NCBI RefSeq assembly: GCF_900091605.1
Contig: NZ_FMCQ01000009.1
Span: forward strand, 248,001 to 312,000
Direction of reading: 5' to 3'
DNA length: 64,000 bases
Source of the DNA: Micromonospora tulbaghiae
GTDB lineage: Bacteria; Actinomycetota; Actinomycetes; Mycobacteriales; Micromonosporaceae
Shown: positions 16,580 to 25,225 of the stretch, piece by piece
Layout: every line of letters begins with the position of its first letter
How positions within the stretch are numbered: the stretch's first letter is position 1
Made by a program: the position numbers and the translations under genes
The notes under the pieces: model-generated
Seen by the model: the letters and a program-made list of their open reading frames with translations, nothing else
What the model was told of the DNA's origin: nothing
Databases searched by the model: none

Positions 16580-18700
16580 TCAGCCGGCCACCGCGAGCGC
16601 CAGCGGCAGCACGTCCGGAGCACCGGCCCGGCGCAGCAGCCGCGCCACCATGCCCATCGTCCAGCCCGAGTCGACCAGGTCGTCCACCAGCAGCACCGGC
16701 CCGTCCAGCCCCGGCAGCGCGCCGGCCAGCTCGTCCGGCAGGCGGAAGGCGTCGTGCAGCGCGCGTACCCGCTGGGCGCTGTTGCCCCGCGGCCCGCCGG
16801 CCCCGGCCGGGCCGGTGGGTTCGACCTGGCCGAGCAGCGGCAGCCGGCCCACGGCGGCGATCCGCTCGGCCAGCGAGCCGACCAGCAGCGGTCGCGTCCG
16901 GGAGCCGACCGCGACCACGCCGGCCGGCCGCCGGGGCCACGGGTCGTCGCCGTGCGCCCACGCCTTCAGCACCTCGACCACCGCCGCCACCACGTCGTCG
17001 GGCACCGGGCCGTCCGGCGCCTCCGGCCCGGCCAGCCCGCGCAGCCGCCCGCCCCACCCCAGGTCGGACAGGCGCCCCACGGCCCGGCCGGGCAGCGCCT
17101 GCTCCGCCGGGGGGATGCGGCCCTTCAGGGGTACGCCGACCGCCTCCAACCCGGTCGGCCAGAGCTTCTTCGGCGGGATCGGCACGCCGGGGCGCCCGAG
17201 GAACGTCTGCGCGGCGGTCAGCGCCGCCTCGGAGACAGCGGCGTCGAACAGCGGGCCGGCGCAGTTGTCGCAGCGCCCGCAGTCCTGCGCCCCGGTGTCG
17301 TCCAGCCCTTCCCGCAGGTAGCGCATCCGGCAGGCGGACGTCGAGGCGTACTCCCGCATGGCCCGCTGCTCGGCGGCGCGCGCGTCGGCGACGCGCCGCA
17401 ACCGGGCCTCGTCGTAGACCCACGGCTCGCCGGTGGCGAGCCAGCCGCCGCGCACCCGGCGGACCGCGCCGTCCACGTCGAGCACCTTGAGCATCAGCTC
17501 CAGCCGGGCGCGGCGCAGGTCGACCACCGGCTCCAGCGCCTGGGTGGAGATCGGCCGTTCGGTGTCCAGCGCGGCGAGCACGGCGCGGACCTGCTCCTCG
17601 GGCGGGAAGGCGAGCGAGGCGAAGTACCGCCAGATCGCCGCGTCCTCCACGCCGGGCAACAGCAGCACCTCGGCGTGCTCGACGGCCCGGCCCGCGCGGC
17701 CGACCTGCTGGTAGTAGGCGATCGGCGAGGGCGGCGCGCCCAGGTGCACGACGAAGCCCAGGTCGGGCTTGTCGAAGCCCATGCCGAGCGCGCTCGTGGC
17801 GACCAGCGCCTTGATCTTGTTGTCCAGCAGGTCCTGCTCGGCGGCCCGCCGGTCGGCGTCCTCGGCCTGCCCGGTGTAGGACGCGACCGACCAGCCCCGG
17901 CCGCGAAGGAACTCGGCCGTCTCGGTGGCCGCCGCCACGGTGAGGGTGTAGACGATCCCCGAGCCGGGGAGCCGGTCCAGGTGGTCGGCCAGCCAGGCCA
18001 GGCGGTGGGCCGGGCTCGGCAGATCGAGTACGCCGAGGCGCAGCGACTCGCGGTCCAGCGTGCCGCGCAGCACCAGTGCGTCGCCCAGCTGCTCGGCCAC
18101 GTCCTGGGTGACCCGGGCGTTGGCGGTGGCGGTGGTGGCCAGCACCGGCGTGCGCTCGGGCAGGTTGGCCAGGAACGTGCGCAGCCGCCGGTAGTCGGGG
18201 CGGAAGTCGTGCCCCCAGTCGGAGACGCAGTGCGCCTCGTCCACCACCAGCAGCCCGGTGGTGGCCGCGAGCTTCGGCAGTACCCCGTCGCGGAAGTCCG
18301 GGTTGTTCAGGCGCTCCGGGCTGATCAGCAGCACGTCGACAGTGCCAGCGTGGATCTCGGCGGTGATCTCGTCCCACTCGTCCAGGTTCGCCGAGTTGAT
18401 GGTGCGCGCCCGGATGCCGGCGCGGGCGGCGGACTCGACCTGGTTGCGCATCAGCGCCAGCAGCGGCGAGACGATCACCGTCGGCCCGTGCTGTTTTCCC
18501 TCCCGCAGCAGCGCGGTCGCCACGAAGTAGACGGCCGACTTGCCCCAGCCGGTGCGCTGGACGCAGAGCACCCGCCGCCGGTCGACCACGAGCGCCTCGA
18601 TGGCCCGCCACTGGTCCTCGCGCAGCCGGGCGTGGTCACCCGCCAGCCGCCGCAGCACCGCCTCGGCGCGCTCCCGGACGGCCATCCGATCCTGGCTCAT
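16580..18700 (-). CDS. recQ: RecQ-family DNA helicase with C-terminal phosphoribosyltransferase-like domain
   Basis: A 706-residue protein. Helicase domain 1 has VQRTGWGKSAVY (Walker A variant, ~48), DEAH in LLVVDEAHCVSDWGHDFRP (~150, including the RecQ aromatic loop) and TTATAN. Domain 2 has TSALGMGFDKPDL and QQVGRAGR. A zinc module with CRMRYL...CGRCDNC (~455-480) follows. The last ~200 residues are not RecQ: they contain GPVLLVDDLVDSGWTMGMV (~675), the PRPP-binding motif of type I phosphoribosyltransferases. It unwinds DNA 3'-5' during repair or recombination; the tail may sense nucleotides. Its ATG overlaps the stop of the SARP-like gene (ATGA), so expression is coupled to that regulator. 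Confidence 0.9.
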   Translation of the reverse strand: MSQDRMAVRERAEAVLRRLAGDHARLREDQWRAIEALVVDRRRVLCVQRTGWGKSAVYFVATALLREGKQHGPTVIVSPLLALMRNQVESAARAGIRARTINSANLDEWDEITAEIHAGTVDVLLISPERLNNPDFRDGVLPKLAATTGLLVVDEAHCVSDWGHDFRPDYRRLRTFLANLPERTPVLATTATANARVTQDVAEQLGDALVLRGTLDRESLRLGVLDLPSPAHRLAWLADHLDRLPGSGIVYTLTVAAATETAEFLRGRGWSVASYTGQAEDADRRAAEQDLLDNKIKALVATSALGMGFDKPDLGFVVHLGAPPSPIAYYQQVGRAGRAVEHAEVLLLPGVEDAAIWRYFASLAFPPEEQVRAVLAALDTERPISTQALEPVVDLRRARLELMLKVLDVDGAVRRVRGGWLATGEPWVYDEARLRRVADARAAEQRAMREYASTSACRMRYLREGLDDTGAQDCGRCDNCAGPLFDAAVSEAALTAAQTFLGRPGVPIPPKKLWPTGLEAVGVPLKGRIPPAEQALPGRAVGRLSDLGWGGRLRGLAGPEAPDGPVPDDVVAAVVEVLKAWAHGDDPWPRRPAGVVAVGSRTRPLLVGSLAERIAAVGRLPLLGQVEPTGPAGAGGPRGNSAQRVRALHDAFRLPDELAGALPGLDGPVLLVDDLVDSGWTMGMVARLLRRAGAPDVLPLALAVAG

Positions 18701-20592
18701 CCGGCATTTCTACCAGGCACGGCCGACGTCACCGGCGGACCGGGCGGCGGACCGGGCGCCGGTGCGGGCGGCGGACCGGGCGCCGGTGCGGGCGGCAGGA
18801 AGATCAGCAGCTCGCGCAACGAGTCCGTCGCCGCCGCCGGCAGCAGGCACCGCGAGGCCAGCTCCTCCATCGACGTGTACGGGCCGCGCATCCGGCGGTC
18901 GACCACCACATGCTGCGACTGCGACCGGGTCAGTCCCGGCAGCCCGACGATCACCTGGTCCGGCACCGAGTTGACGTCCACCAGTCCGCCGTCGTCGTAC
19001 GCCCGGGGCAGGTCGGGGCGCCCGATGCGCAGATCGTCGCGGGCCGACGGGTACTGGTAGAGCAGGTAGCGGGCGTACTCCCGGCGCAGCCGGTTGCGGT
19101 CGGCGTACGGCCGGCCACGCCAGAGGCCGCGCAGCCAGGCGAGCAGCCGGCCGTTGAGCAGCACCACGTGCGGGACGCCCGCCACCCAGGTCGTCAGCCA
19201 GATCAGGATCACGGCACCCTCGGGTCCGCTGACCTCCTCCGTCTCGCTGCCGCCGACGACCACCACGAACGTCACGGCAACGGTCAGGTAGTAGACCGCG
19301 GCGAGGACGCTGCCCCAGCCCCGCCGCCAGATCCCGTAGAGCAGCACCACCAGCCAGGTGAGCATGCCGAACGAGAGCAGGGCGGTGAACGCACCGCCCA
19401 CCGTCGCGACGACGCTCAACCATCCGGGCACACCGGCCGGACGCCTGGACGGCGGTACGGCGCCGAACAGCGGTGCGACAGGCGGCGAAACCCAGGCCGG
19501 CACGCTGGTCGGCGACTCACCGGGTGGTGGCGGCGGGTACGGACTGCCCGGCTGCGCCGAGACGGTGAACTGCACCGGAACGGTGAGCTGGGCCGAGGCC
19601 GCCGCCGGAGCGGTGGGCGGAGGCGGGGCGGTGGGCGGAGGCGGGGCACCCGCCGGGTTCACGGGCAGCGGCCGGGCCGATGCCTCGGCCGGGTTCGTGG
19701 GCGGCGGCTCGGCCGGGTTCGTGGGCGGCGGCTGGGCCGGCGCCTCGGGGGCGGCCGGAATCGGCTCCGGGTCGCCCGCCCATCTCTCGCCCGCCCCGGC
19801 CCGTTCCGGACGCGCCCCGGCCAGGAGGTCCGGGTCGGCGCGGAGGATCCGCCGGTGCAGATCCTGGAGCGCCCCGCCCGGCTCAATGCCGTACTCGTCG
19901 CGGAGCAGCCCGGCGTACTCGCGGTAGGCGGCCAGCGCCTCGGCCTGCCGTCCGCTGCGGTGCAGCGCCAGCATGAGCTGGTGACGCAGCCGTTCCCGGA
20001 CCGGGAACTCGGCGACCAGCTCGACCAGCCGGCCGACCAGCTCGCCGTGCCGGCCGTCGGCCAGCTCCAGTTCGGTACGCGTCTCCAGCGCGACGGCGCG
20101 CAGCTCCACCAGCCGGTGCCGGGCCGTCTCGAAGTACGCGCCGGCGAACCCGGTGAACGGCTCCCCCTGCCACAGCTCCAGCGCGGCGCTCACCTCGGCG
20201 AGCGCCTCCGCCGTACGTCCGGCCGCCTGTGCCGCCCGCGCACGCCGCACGCCCCGCTCGAAGCGCGCCGCGTCCACCGCCTCGGGCGGTACACGCAGCA
20301 GGTAGCCCGCGTCGGTGAGGGTGAGCACCCGGGCCGGTGTACGCGGCGACCGGTCCGGCTCCAGCACCCGGCGCAGACCGGCCACGTGCTTCTGCACCAC
20401 GTTGAGGCCGTTGACCGGCGCCTCGTCCGGCCAGACCGCCTCGACGATCTGCCCGGTCGGCACGGGACGGCCCGCGGCGAGCAGCAGCACGGCCAGCACG
20501 GCCCGCTGCTTGGCCGGGCCCAGATCGAGCGGACGGCCGGCGTACCAGGCCCGCTGCGGGCCGAGGAGTTCGAAGCGCAGCGCCTCTGACAT
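18697..20592 (-). CDS. Membrane-anchored SARP-type regulator with C-terminal helix-hairpin-helix
   Basis: A 631-residue protein from ATG 20592. Residues 1-98 are an OmpR-like winged helix (RFELLGPQRAWYAGRPLDLG, AKQRAVLAVLLL) and ~105-250 the bacterial transcriptional activation domain (ALELWQGEPFTGFAG, AYREYAGLLRDEYGIEPG), together the core of SARP regulators. A proline-rich linker with NPAEPPPTNPAE repeats runs to ~390. About three membrane helices follow (~395-500), then an HhH segment with VDVNSVPDQVIVGLPGLT, like the DNA-binding end of ComEA, and a final Pro-Gly repeat tail. A DNA-binding activator fixed in the membrane is unusual. It heads an operon with recQ (4-base overlap). Three heptamers with SARP-like spacing lie just upstream at 20638. 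Confidence 0.87.
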   Translation of the reverse strand: MSEALRFELLGPQRAWYAGRPLDLGPAKQRAVLAVLLLAAGRPVPTGQIVEAVWPDEAPVNGLNVVQKHVAGLRRVLEPDRSPRTPARVLTLTDAGYLLRVPPEAVDAARFERGVRRARAAQAAGRTAEALAEVSAALELWQGEPFTGFAGAYFETARHRLVELRAVALETRTELELADGRHGELVGRLVELVAEFPVRERLRHQLMLALHRSGRQAEALAAYREYAGLLRDEYGIEPGGALQDLHRRILRADPDLLAGARPERAGAGERWAGDPEPIPAAPEAPAQPPPTNPAEPPPTNPAEASARPLPVNPAGAPPPPTAPPPPTAPAAASAQLTVPVQFTVSAQPGSPYPPPPPGESPTSVPAWVSPPVAPLFGAVPPSRRPAGVPGWLSVVATVGGAFTALLSFGMLTWLVVLLYGIWRRGWGSVLAAVYYLTVAVTFVVVVGGSETEEVSGPEGAVILIWLTTWVAGVPHVVLLNGRLLAWLRGLWRGRPYADRNRLRREYARYLLYQYPSARDDLRIGRPDLPRAYDDGGLVDVNSVPDQVIVGLPGLTRSQSQHVVVDRRMRGPYTSMEELASRCLLPAAATDSLRELLIFLPPAPAPGPPPAPAPGPPPGPPVTSAVPGRNAG

Positions 20593-20637
20593 GCGAGTTT
20601 CCGCCCCCGTACCGACTGCCCCCGCCCACCATGGCCG

Positions 20638-20670
20638 ACGGCAGTCGGACGGCAGCATAACGGCAGCGAG
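20638..20670. promoter_or_regulatory. Three direct heptamer repeats, 11-bp period: candidate SARP binding site
   Basis: ACGGCAG occurs at 20638, 20649 and 20660, each exactly 11 bp apart (4-bp spacers). It lies between the divergent SARP-type gene (start 20592) and the lipoprotein gene (start 20734). SARP proteins are known to bind tandem heptamers repeated every 11 bp on one face of DNA. The geometry is seen directly; binding by this protein is inferred. Confidence 0.6.
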
Positions 20671-20733
20671 GCCGCCGTGACGGCTGCCGATACTTACCCG
20701 GCAACAATCACCTGGGAAAGTGAGTCGAACACC

Positions 20734-21558
20734 ATGACGCAGCGAATCGGTTCCGCCGCGAGCCTCCGGCGGATCGCGGCTCTCGCGACGGCTGTGCTGG
20801 CCACCACCGTCCTGTCCGCGGGGTGCGGGACCGGGGACGCCACCGAGGGCACCGGAGCGGCGCCCAGCCCGTCGGCCGACCCGAAGGCCGCGCTGCTGGC
20901 CGCCGTGCCGGACGAGAAGGACCCGGCCTTCCGGTTCACCACCATCGAGGGCGCGGACAAGTTCGACGGGGTGGTCGACCCGGCGGCGCGCGGCCTCGAG
21001 CTGTCCATGTCGGAGAAGAGCAAGGACCCGGAGTTCACCATGGGGATGACCTTCCGCGTGATCGACGAGGACATCTGGATGCGGGTCAAGATCACCGGCA
21101 TGGCCGGCCTGCAGGACATGATGAAGCTGCCGAAGCGCTGGATGCTCCTGGACCGCACCAAGCTCGACGACGCCTCCGACGTGCCGGTCTACCAGAACGC
21201 CGACCCGGCCAACATGGCCGCGGTCATCCGGACCGCGGAGACGGTCGAGGATCGGGGCGACGGCACGTACGCCGGGTTCGCCGACCTCACCGCGAACGCC
21301 GACATCCGCGAGAGCTTCACCACGGTGGACGTGGACGCGCTCGGTGACGCGGCGAAGAAGGTGCCGTTCACCGCGGTGGTCGGGCCGGACGGGAACCTCA
21401 CCTCGCTGACCCTGCAGATGCCGGCCGCGGGCAAGAAGAAGGCGATGAAGGTGGTCGCCAAGTACTACGACTTCGGCAAGGCGCCGAAGATCAGCGCGCC
21501 GACGGGCGCGCAGGTGCAGAAGGCGCCGGCGACGGCGTACGAGATGCTCAACGGCTGA
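20734..21558 (+). CDS. Lipoprotein, LppX/LprAFG-like
   Basis: A 274-residue lipoprotein from ATG 20734. It has a basic start, a hydrophobic segment and the lipobox LSAGC (Cys at ~30), then an Ala/Pro/Ser linker. The body resembles the mycobacterial LppX/LprG half-barrel family, which carries lipids across the envelope; it contains AVPDEKDPAFRFTTIEG and a long run of beta strands. An upstream in-frame start (20677) would bury the signal peptide and is unlikely. It is divergent from the SARP-type gene, so the repeated heptamers may control it. A converging terminator follows. Confidence 0.75.
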   Translation: MTQRIGSAASLRRIAALATAVLATTVLSAGCGTGDATEGTGAAPSPSADPKAALLAAVPDEKDPAFRFTTIEGADKFDGVVDPAARGLELSMSEKSKDPEFTMGMTFRVIDEDIWMRVKITGMAGLQDMMKLPKRWMLLDRTKLDDASDVPVYQNADPANMAAVIRTAETVEDRGDGTYAGFADLTANADIRESFTTVDVDALGDAAKKVPFTAVVGPDGNLTSLTLQMPAAGKKKAMKVVAKYYDFGKAPKISAPTGAQVQKAPATAYEMLNG

Positions 21559-21570
21559 CCACGACGTACG

Positions 21571-21604
21571 AGGGGCGGTGGCCACACGGGGGGCCGCCGC
21601 CCCT
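21571..21604. terminator. Bidirectional terminator
   Basis: A 13-bp stem with one G-T type mismatch (21571-21583, AGGGGCGGTGGCC, with 21592-21604) between the lipoprotein stop and the converging SDR stop. Confidence 0.65.
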
Positions 21605-21612
21605 TCGTCGCG

Positions 21613-22362
21613 TCAGCGGCCGAGCACCGAGCCGCCGTTGACGCCGAGCACCTGCCCGGTGACGTACCCGGCGGACGGGCCGACCAGGTAGCGCACGGCC
21701 GCCGCGATGTCGTCCGGCACACCGGCCCGGCCGACGAGCGTGGCGGCGACCCGCTTGGCGTGCCCCTCCGGCGTCATCCGGTCGCCGAAGAACTCGGTCT
21801 CGGCGACGTAGCCGGGGCTGACCACGTTCACAGTGATCTGCTCCGGACCGAGCTGGGCGGCGAGGTCGTACGCCCAGCCGTGCAGCGCGGCCTTCGCGGC
21901 CGAGTACGGCCCGGCGCCGCCGCGCTGCGCGGCGATCGAGCTGAGCAGGACCACCCGGCCGCCGGGACGGCGCAGGGCGGGCCGGAGCGCCTCGGTGAGC
22001 AGGACGGCGGTCAGCACGTTGGCGTCCAGGTTGGCCCGCCACCAGTCCGCCACCCCGCCGAGCGAGTCGGTCGGCCCGCTGAGGTAACCGCCGGCGTTGT
22101 TGACCACCGCGTCCACGGCCCGCTCCCCGACGGCGTCCACCACCGCCCCGACCTGCCCCGGATCGGTCAGGTCGGCAGCGACGGCAGTGACCGCGCCGTC
22201 CCGCCCGCTCTCGTCACAGATCCGCCGCGCCGCCGAGTCGAGCACGTCGATGCGCCGTCCGACGACAAGAACGTCGAACCCGTCCGCGACGAGCCCACGC
22301 GCCACCGCAGCCCCGATCCCGGTCCCACCCCCACTGACAACCGCAAGCCGCCGATCCCCCAT
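21613..22362 (-). CDS. Short-chain dehydrogenase/reductase (FabG-like)
   Basis: A 249-residue classical SDR. The NAD(P) loop is GGGTGIG (~11), the VNNAGG motif is at ~87, the catalytic Ser in LLSSIAAQ (~140) and the YSAAK pair at ~153-157. The C-terminal YVTGQVLGVNGGSVLG is standard. R37 in VVGRR after the second strand favours NADP(H). The substrate cannot be read from sequence. GGGGAG sits five bases before the ATG. It is a single gene, separated from the importer operon by palindrome P2. Confidence 0.9.
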   Translation of the reverse strand: MGDRRLAVVSGGGTGIGAAVARGLVADGFDVLVVGRRIDVLDSAARRICDESGRDGAVTAVAADLTDPGQVGAVVDAVGERAVDAVVNNAGGYLSGPTDSLGGVADWWRANLDANVLTAVLLTEALRPALRRPGGRVVLLSSIAAQRGGAGPYSAAKAALHGWAYDLAAQLGPEQITVNVVSPGYVAETEFFGDRMTPEGHAKRVAATLVGRAGVPDDIAAAVRYLVGPSAGYVTGQVLGVNGGSVLGR

Positions 22363-22406
22363 GAGGTCTCCCCTTCCCGCGTCCCGTCCCCGGCCCTGCC
22401 CCGGGC

Positions 22407-22461
22407 GATCATGAAGTTAGCGCCATCGGGCACGGCGTGTCGCGGCGTTAACTTCATGATC
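22407..22461. repeat. Palindromic repeat P2, GATCATGAAGTT type
   Basis: Perfect 12-bp arms at 22407-22418 and 22450-22461. Outside the GATC the flanks are also nearly complementary (TGCCCCGG type). The interior contains CACGGCGTGTCGC and matches P1 in inverse orientation. It lies between the start of the SDR gene and the end of livM. Confidence 0.8.
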
Positions 22462-22494
22462 GCCGGGGCAGGGGTGGGGCAGAGGCGAGAGGGG

Positions 22495-23613
22495 TCAGCG
22501 GGAGCGGCGGATGGCGGTCAGGAGGGGGGCCAGGCGAGATCTCAGGCTGGCCAGGCCGCCCGGGAAGAAGTAGACGGCCAGGATGAAGACGGTGCCCAGG
22601 ACGAACAGGGGCTGGCTCAGCGGGTGGCTGAGGAACGCGGGCAGGCTGTTCACCGCCTCGCTGCTGCCGAACGCGGTCAGCCGGTGGTCCAGGTACATGT
22701 AGAGGACGCCGCCCAGCACCGGCCCCCACCGCGTACCGGGACCGCCGAGCACCACCATCACCAGCAGCGACAGCGTCAGCTCCGACGAGGTGATGTGCGG
22801 GCTCGCGCCGCCGACGATCAGCACGTAGACCACCCCGCCGGCCGACGCGAGGCCACCGGCGAGCGTGAACGCGACGAGCTTGAACCGGTACGGGTCGAGC
22901 CCCAGCACCCCGATGCGCCGCTCGTCGTCGCGCAGCCCGGCCAGCACCCGCCCGGTCGGCGAGCCGCTGACCCGGTGCACCACGAGGACCACGATCGCCA
23001 GGTACGCCAGCGCCAGCCAGTACAGGTTCACCGTGTTGGTGACACCGACGAGCGCCGACGGCAGCCCTGAGACGTCCAGCGGCAGGCCCTCCTCGCCGCC
23101 GGTGAGACCGCCGAAGTCGCGGGCCACCAGGATCGCCCCGACCTGCGCGAACGCCAGCGTCACCATGGCGAACGCGATGCCGACGGTCCGCAGGGCCACC
23201 GCGCCGAGCAGCGCGGCGAGTGTGGTCCCGCCGATCACCGTCAGCACACCGGCCTGCCACAGCGGCAGCCCGGCCTTGGTGACCAGGATGTCGGTCCCGT
23301 ACACCCCGGCGGCGAAGTAGAGGGCGTGGCCGAAGGAGAGCATTCCGGTACGCCCGAACAGCAGGTCGTAGCCGGCCGCGAGCCCGCCGAACACCAGGCA
23401 GATGGCGAGCAGTTGCAGCGTGCCGGGCGAGTTCAGCGGCCCCTCAAAGATCCCCGGCAGGTGCAGTGTGGAGTAGGGCAGGATCGCCGCGACCACCAGC
23501 GCGACGAGCGGCAGGTACGGGCGCAGTCCGTGCCAGCGGGCCCGGCCCGGGGTCAGCTCGTCCGGCACCGCCGCCGGGGGTGCCGGCGCCTCGGCGCTCT
23601 TGACCTCGGTCAT
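22495..23613 (-). CDS. livM: Branched-chain amino-acid type ABC importer, permease LivM
   Basis: A 372-residue permease with about ten membrane helices, starting at ATG 23613, which overlaps the livH stop (ATGA). It contains the LivM hallmarks GYDLLFGRTGMLSFGHALYF (~90) and the cytoplasmic coupling segment SGSPTGRVLAGLRDDERRI (~225). The last ~20 residues are basic. It forms the transmembrane channel with LivH. It is the last gene of the livK-G-F-H-M operon. The likely substrate is a branched-chain or related amino acid, but the family also includes urea and other importers. Confidence 0.9.
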   Translation of the reverse strand: MTEVKSAEAPAPPAAVPDELTPGRARWHGLRPYLPLVALVVAAILPYSTLHLPGIFEGPLNSPGTLQLLAICLVFGGLAAGYDLLFGRTGMLSFGHALYFAAGVYGTDILVTKAGLPLWQAGVLTVIGGTTLAALLGAVALRTVGIAFAMVTLAFAQVGAILVARDFGGLTGGEEGLPLDVSGLPSALVGVTNTVNLYWLALAYLAIVVLVVHRVSGSPTGRVLAGLRDDERRIGVLGLDPYRFKLVAFTLAGGLASAGGVVYVLIVGGASPHITSSELTLSLLVMVVLGGPGTRWGPVLGGVLYMYLDHRLTAFGSSEAVNSLPAFLSHPLSQPLFVLGTVFILAVYFFPGGLASLRSRLAPLLTAIRRSR

Positions 23614-24500
23614 GCGTGAGCCACCTTTCCGGCCAGGCCCTGCGGACGCAGCAGCAGCACCACGGCGAGCAGGCCGACCACGCACAGGTCGCCCAGCCCG
23701 GACGTGCCGTAGTAGTTGACGAACTGTTGCAGCAGCCCCACCGCGACCGCCGCGTACGCGGACCCGACCACCGAGCCCATCCCGCCGATCACCACCACGA
23801 TGAACGCGAAGATCAGCAGCGAGCCGCCCTGCCCCGGCGAGACGGTGCCGAAGTAGACGCCCCCGAGCGCACCGGCCAGCGCGGCGGCGGCCCCGCCGAT
23901 CGCGAAGACGAGCGTGAACGCCTTCCGCACGTCGATGCCGAGCGCCGTCACCATCTCCCGGTTCTCCACCCCGGCCCGGATGATCAGGCCGTACCGGGTC
24001 CAGCGCAGGAACGCCAGCAGCGCGCCGAGCACCACCGCGGCGGCGACGATCAGCAGCAGCCCGGCGTTCGGCACCTGGGCGCCGAGCACCGACGTGACAC
24101 CTCGGCTCCAGTCGGGCCGCGGGAACGGCCGCGGGTCGGCGCCCCAGGTGGCCTGGAGCAGCGCCACCCCGGCGAGCGACAGGCCGACGGTGACGAGCAC
24201 CTGCTCGATGGTGCGGGAGTAGAGCGGCCGGATCAGCACCAGCTCGACCAGTACCGCGACGAGCGAACCGGCCAGCACCCCGAAGACGACAGCGAGCACG
24301 AAGCCGAACCCGTCGGGTCCGGCGCCGGGCAGGTTGCCCGAGGCCCACCAGGTCGCGTACGCGCCGACGCCGAGGAACAGCCCGTGCGCGAAGTTGAGCA
24401 CGTCGGCGAGGCCGAAGACCAGTGAGAGACCGGAGGCTACGAGGAAGTACAGCGCCGCCAGGCCCAGCCCGGTCAGCGTCAGCAGAACCACTGTGTTCAC
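23610..24500 (-). CDS. livH: Branched-chain amino-acid type ABC importer, permease LivH
   Basis: A 296-residue permease with about eight membrane helices starting at GTG 24500, whose GTGA overlaps the livF stop. It shows the family patterns SGLSLVFGLADVLNFAHG (~26), the EAA-like loop with ALGIDVRKAFTLVFAIG (~195) and VIGGMGSVVGS (~238). It pairs with LivM in the membrane. The chain of overlaps with both neighbours points to translational coupling and fixed stoichiometry. Confidence 0.9.
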   Translation of the reverse strand: MNTVVLLTLTGLGLAALYFLVASGLSLVFGLADVLNFAHGLFLGVGAYATWWASGNLPGAGPDGFGFVLAVVFGVLAGSLVAVLVELVLIRPLYSRTIEQVLVTVGLSLAGVALLQATWGADPRPFPRPDWSRGVTSVLGAQVPNAGLLLIVAAAVVLGALLAFLRWTRYGLIIRAGVENREMVTALGIDVRKAFTLVFAIGGAAAALAGALGGVYFGTVSPGQGGSLLIFAFIVVVIGGMGSVVGSAYAAVAVGLLQQFVNYYGTSGLGDLCVVGLLAVVLLLRPQGLAGKVAHA

Positions 24501-25225
24501 GAGTGCACCTCCGCCGAACCCACCCCGAGCAGCGACTTCGTCAGCGCCGTCTCCAGCAGCAACTCCTGGGCGTCGCCGGTCCAGGCGACCTTCCCGGCGG
24601 AGAGCACCACCGCGTCGGTCGCCAGCCGCCGTACCACCGCCAGGTTCTGCTCGACCAGCAGCACCGGCACGGATTCCGCCACCCGTTCCAGCACCTCGGC
24701 CACCTCGGTCACCACTTTCGGCGCCAACCCCTTCGTCGGCTCGTCGACCAGCAGCAGCCGGTTGTCGTTCAGCAGCACCCGGCCGATCGCGAGCATCTGC
24801 TGCTGCCCGCCGGACAGCGAACCGGCCCGTTGCCGTCCGCGCCGCTCGAGCTCCGGGAAAAGCGCGAAGACCTTGTCGTACGCGGGCGTGACGCCCCGCC
24901 GTTCGGCCAGCCGCAGGTTCTCCGCGACGGTGAGTGCGGCGAAGACGCAGCGGTCCTCCGGCACGTAGCCGAGGCCGTCGCGGACCAGCCGGTGGGTGGG
25001 GCGGGCCAGGAGGCTCCGGGCACCCATCCGCACGGAGCCGCGCACCTCGCCGCCGCGCGGCGTCAGCCCGACGATCGCGCGCAGCGTGGTGGTCTTGCCG
25101 ACGCCGTTGCGCCCGAGCAGCACCGTGACGCCGGTCGGCGCGACCTCGAACGACACGCCCTGGAGGATGTGCAGCCCGGCGATCCGCACGGACAGGTCCG
25201 CCACGGACAGGACAGGTTCCACCAT
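24497..25225 (-). CDS. livF: ABC importer ATP-binding protein LivF
   Basis: A 242-residue ATPase. It has Walker A GRNGVGKT (~38), signature LSGGQQQ (~138), Walker B LLLVDEPTKGLAP (~158) and the switch region EQN. The sequence GYVPEDRCVFAALTVAENL is typical of LivF rather than LivG. The frame is open upstream, but ATG 25225 forms the TAATG junction with the livG stop and matches family length. It energises transport with LivG. Confidence 0.92.
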   Translation of the reverse strand: MVEPVLSVADLSVRIAGLHILQGVSFEVAPTGVTVLLGRNGVGKTTTLRAIVGLTPRGGEVRGSVRMGARSLLARPTHRLVRDGLGYVPEDRCVFAALTVAENLRLAERRGVTPAYDKVFALFPELERRGRQRAGSLSGGQQQMLAIGRVLLNDNRLLLVDEPTKGLAPKVVTEVAEVLERVAESVPVLLVEQNLAVVRRLATDAVVLSAGKVAWTGDAQELLLETALTKSLLGVGSAEVHS

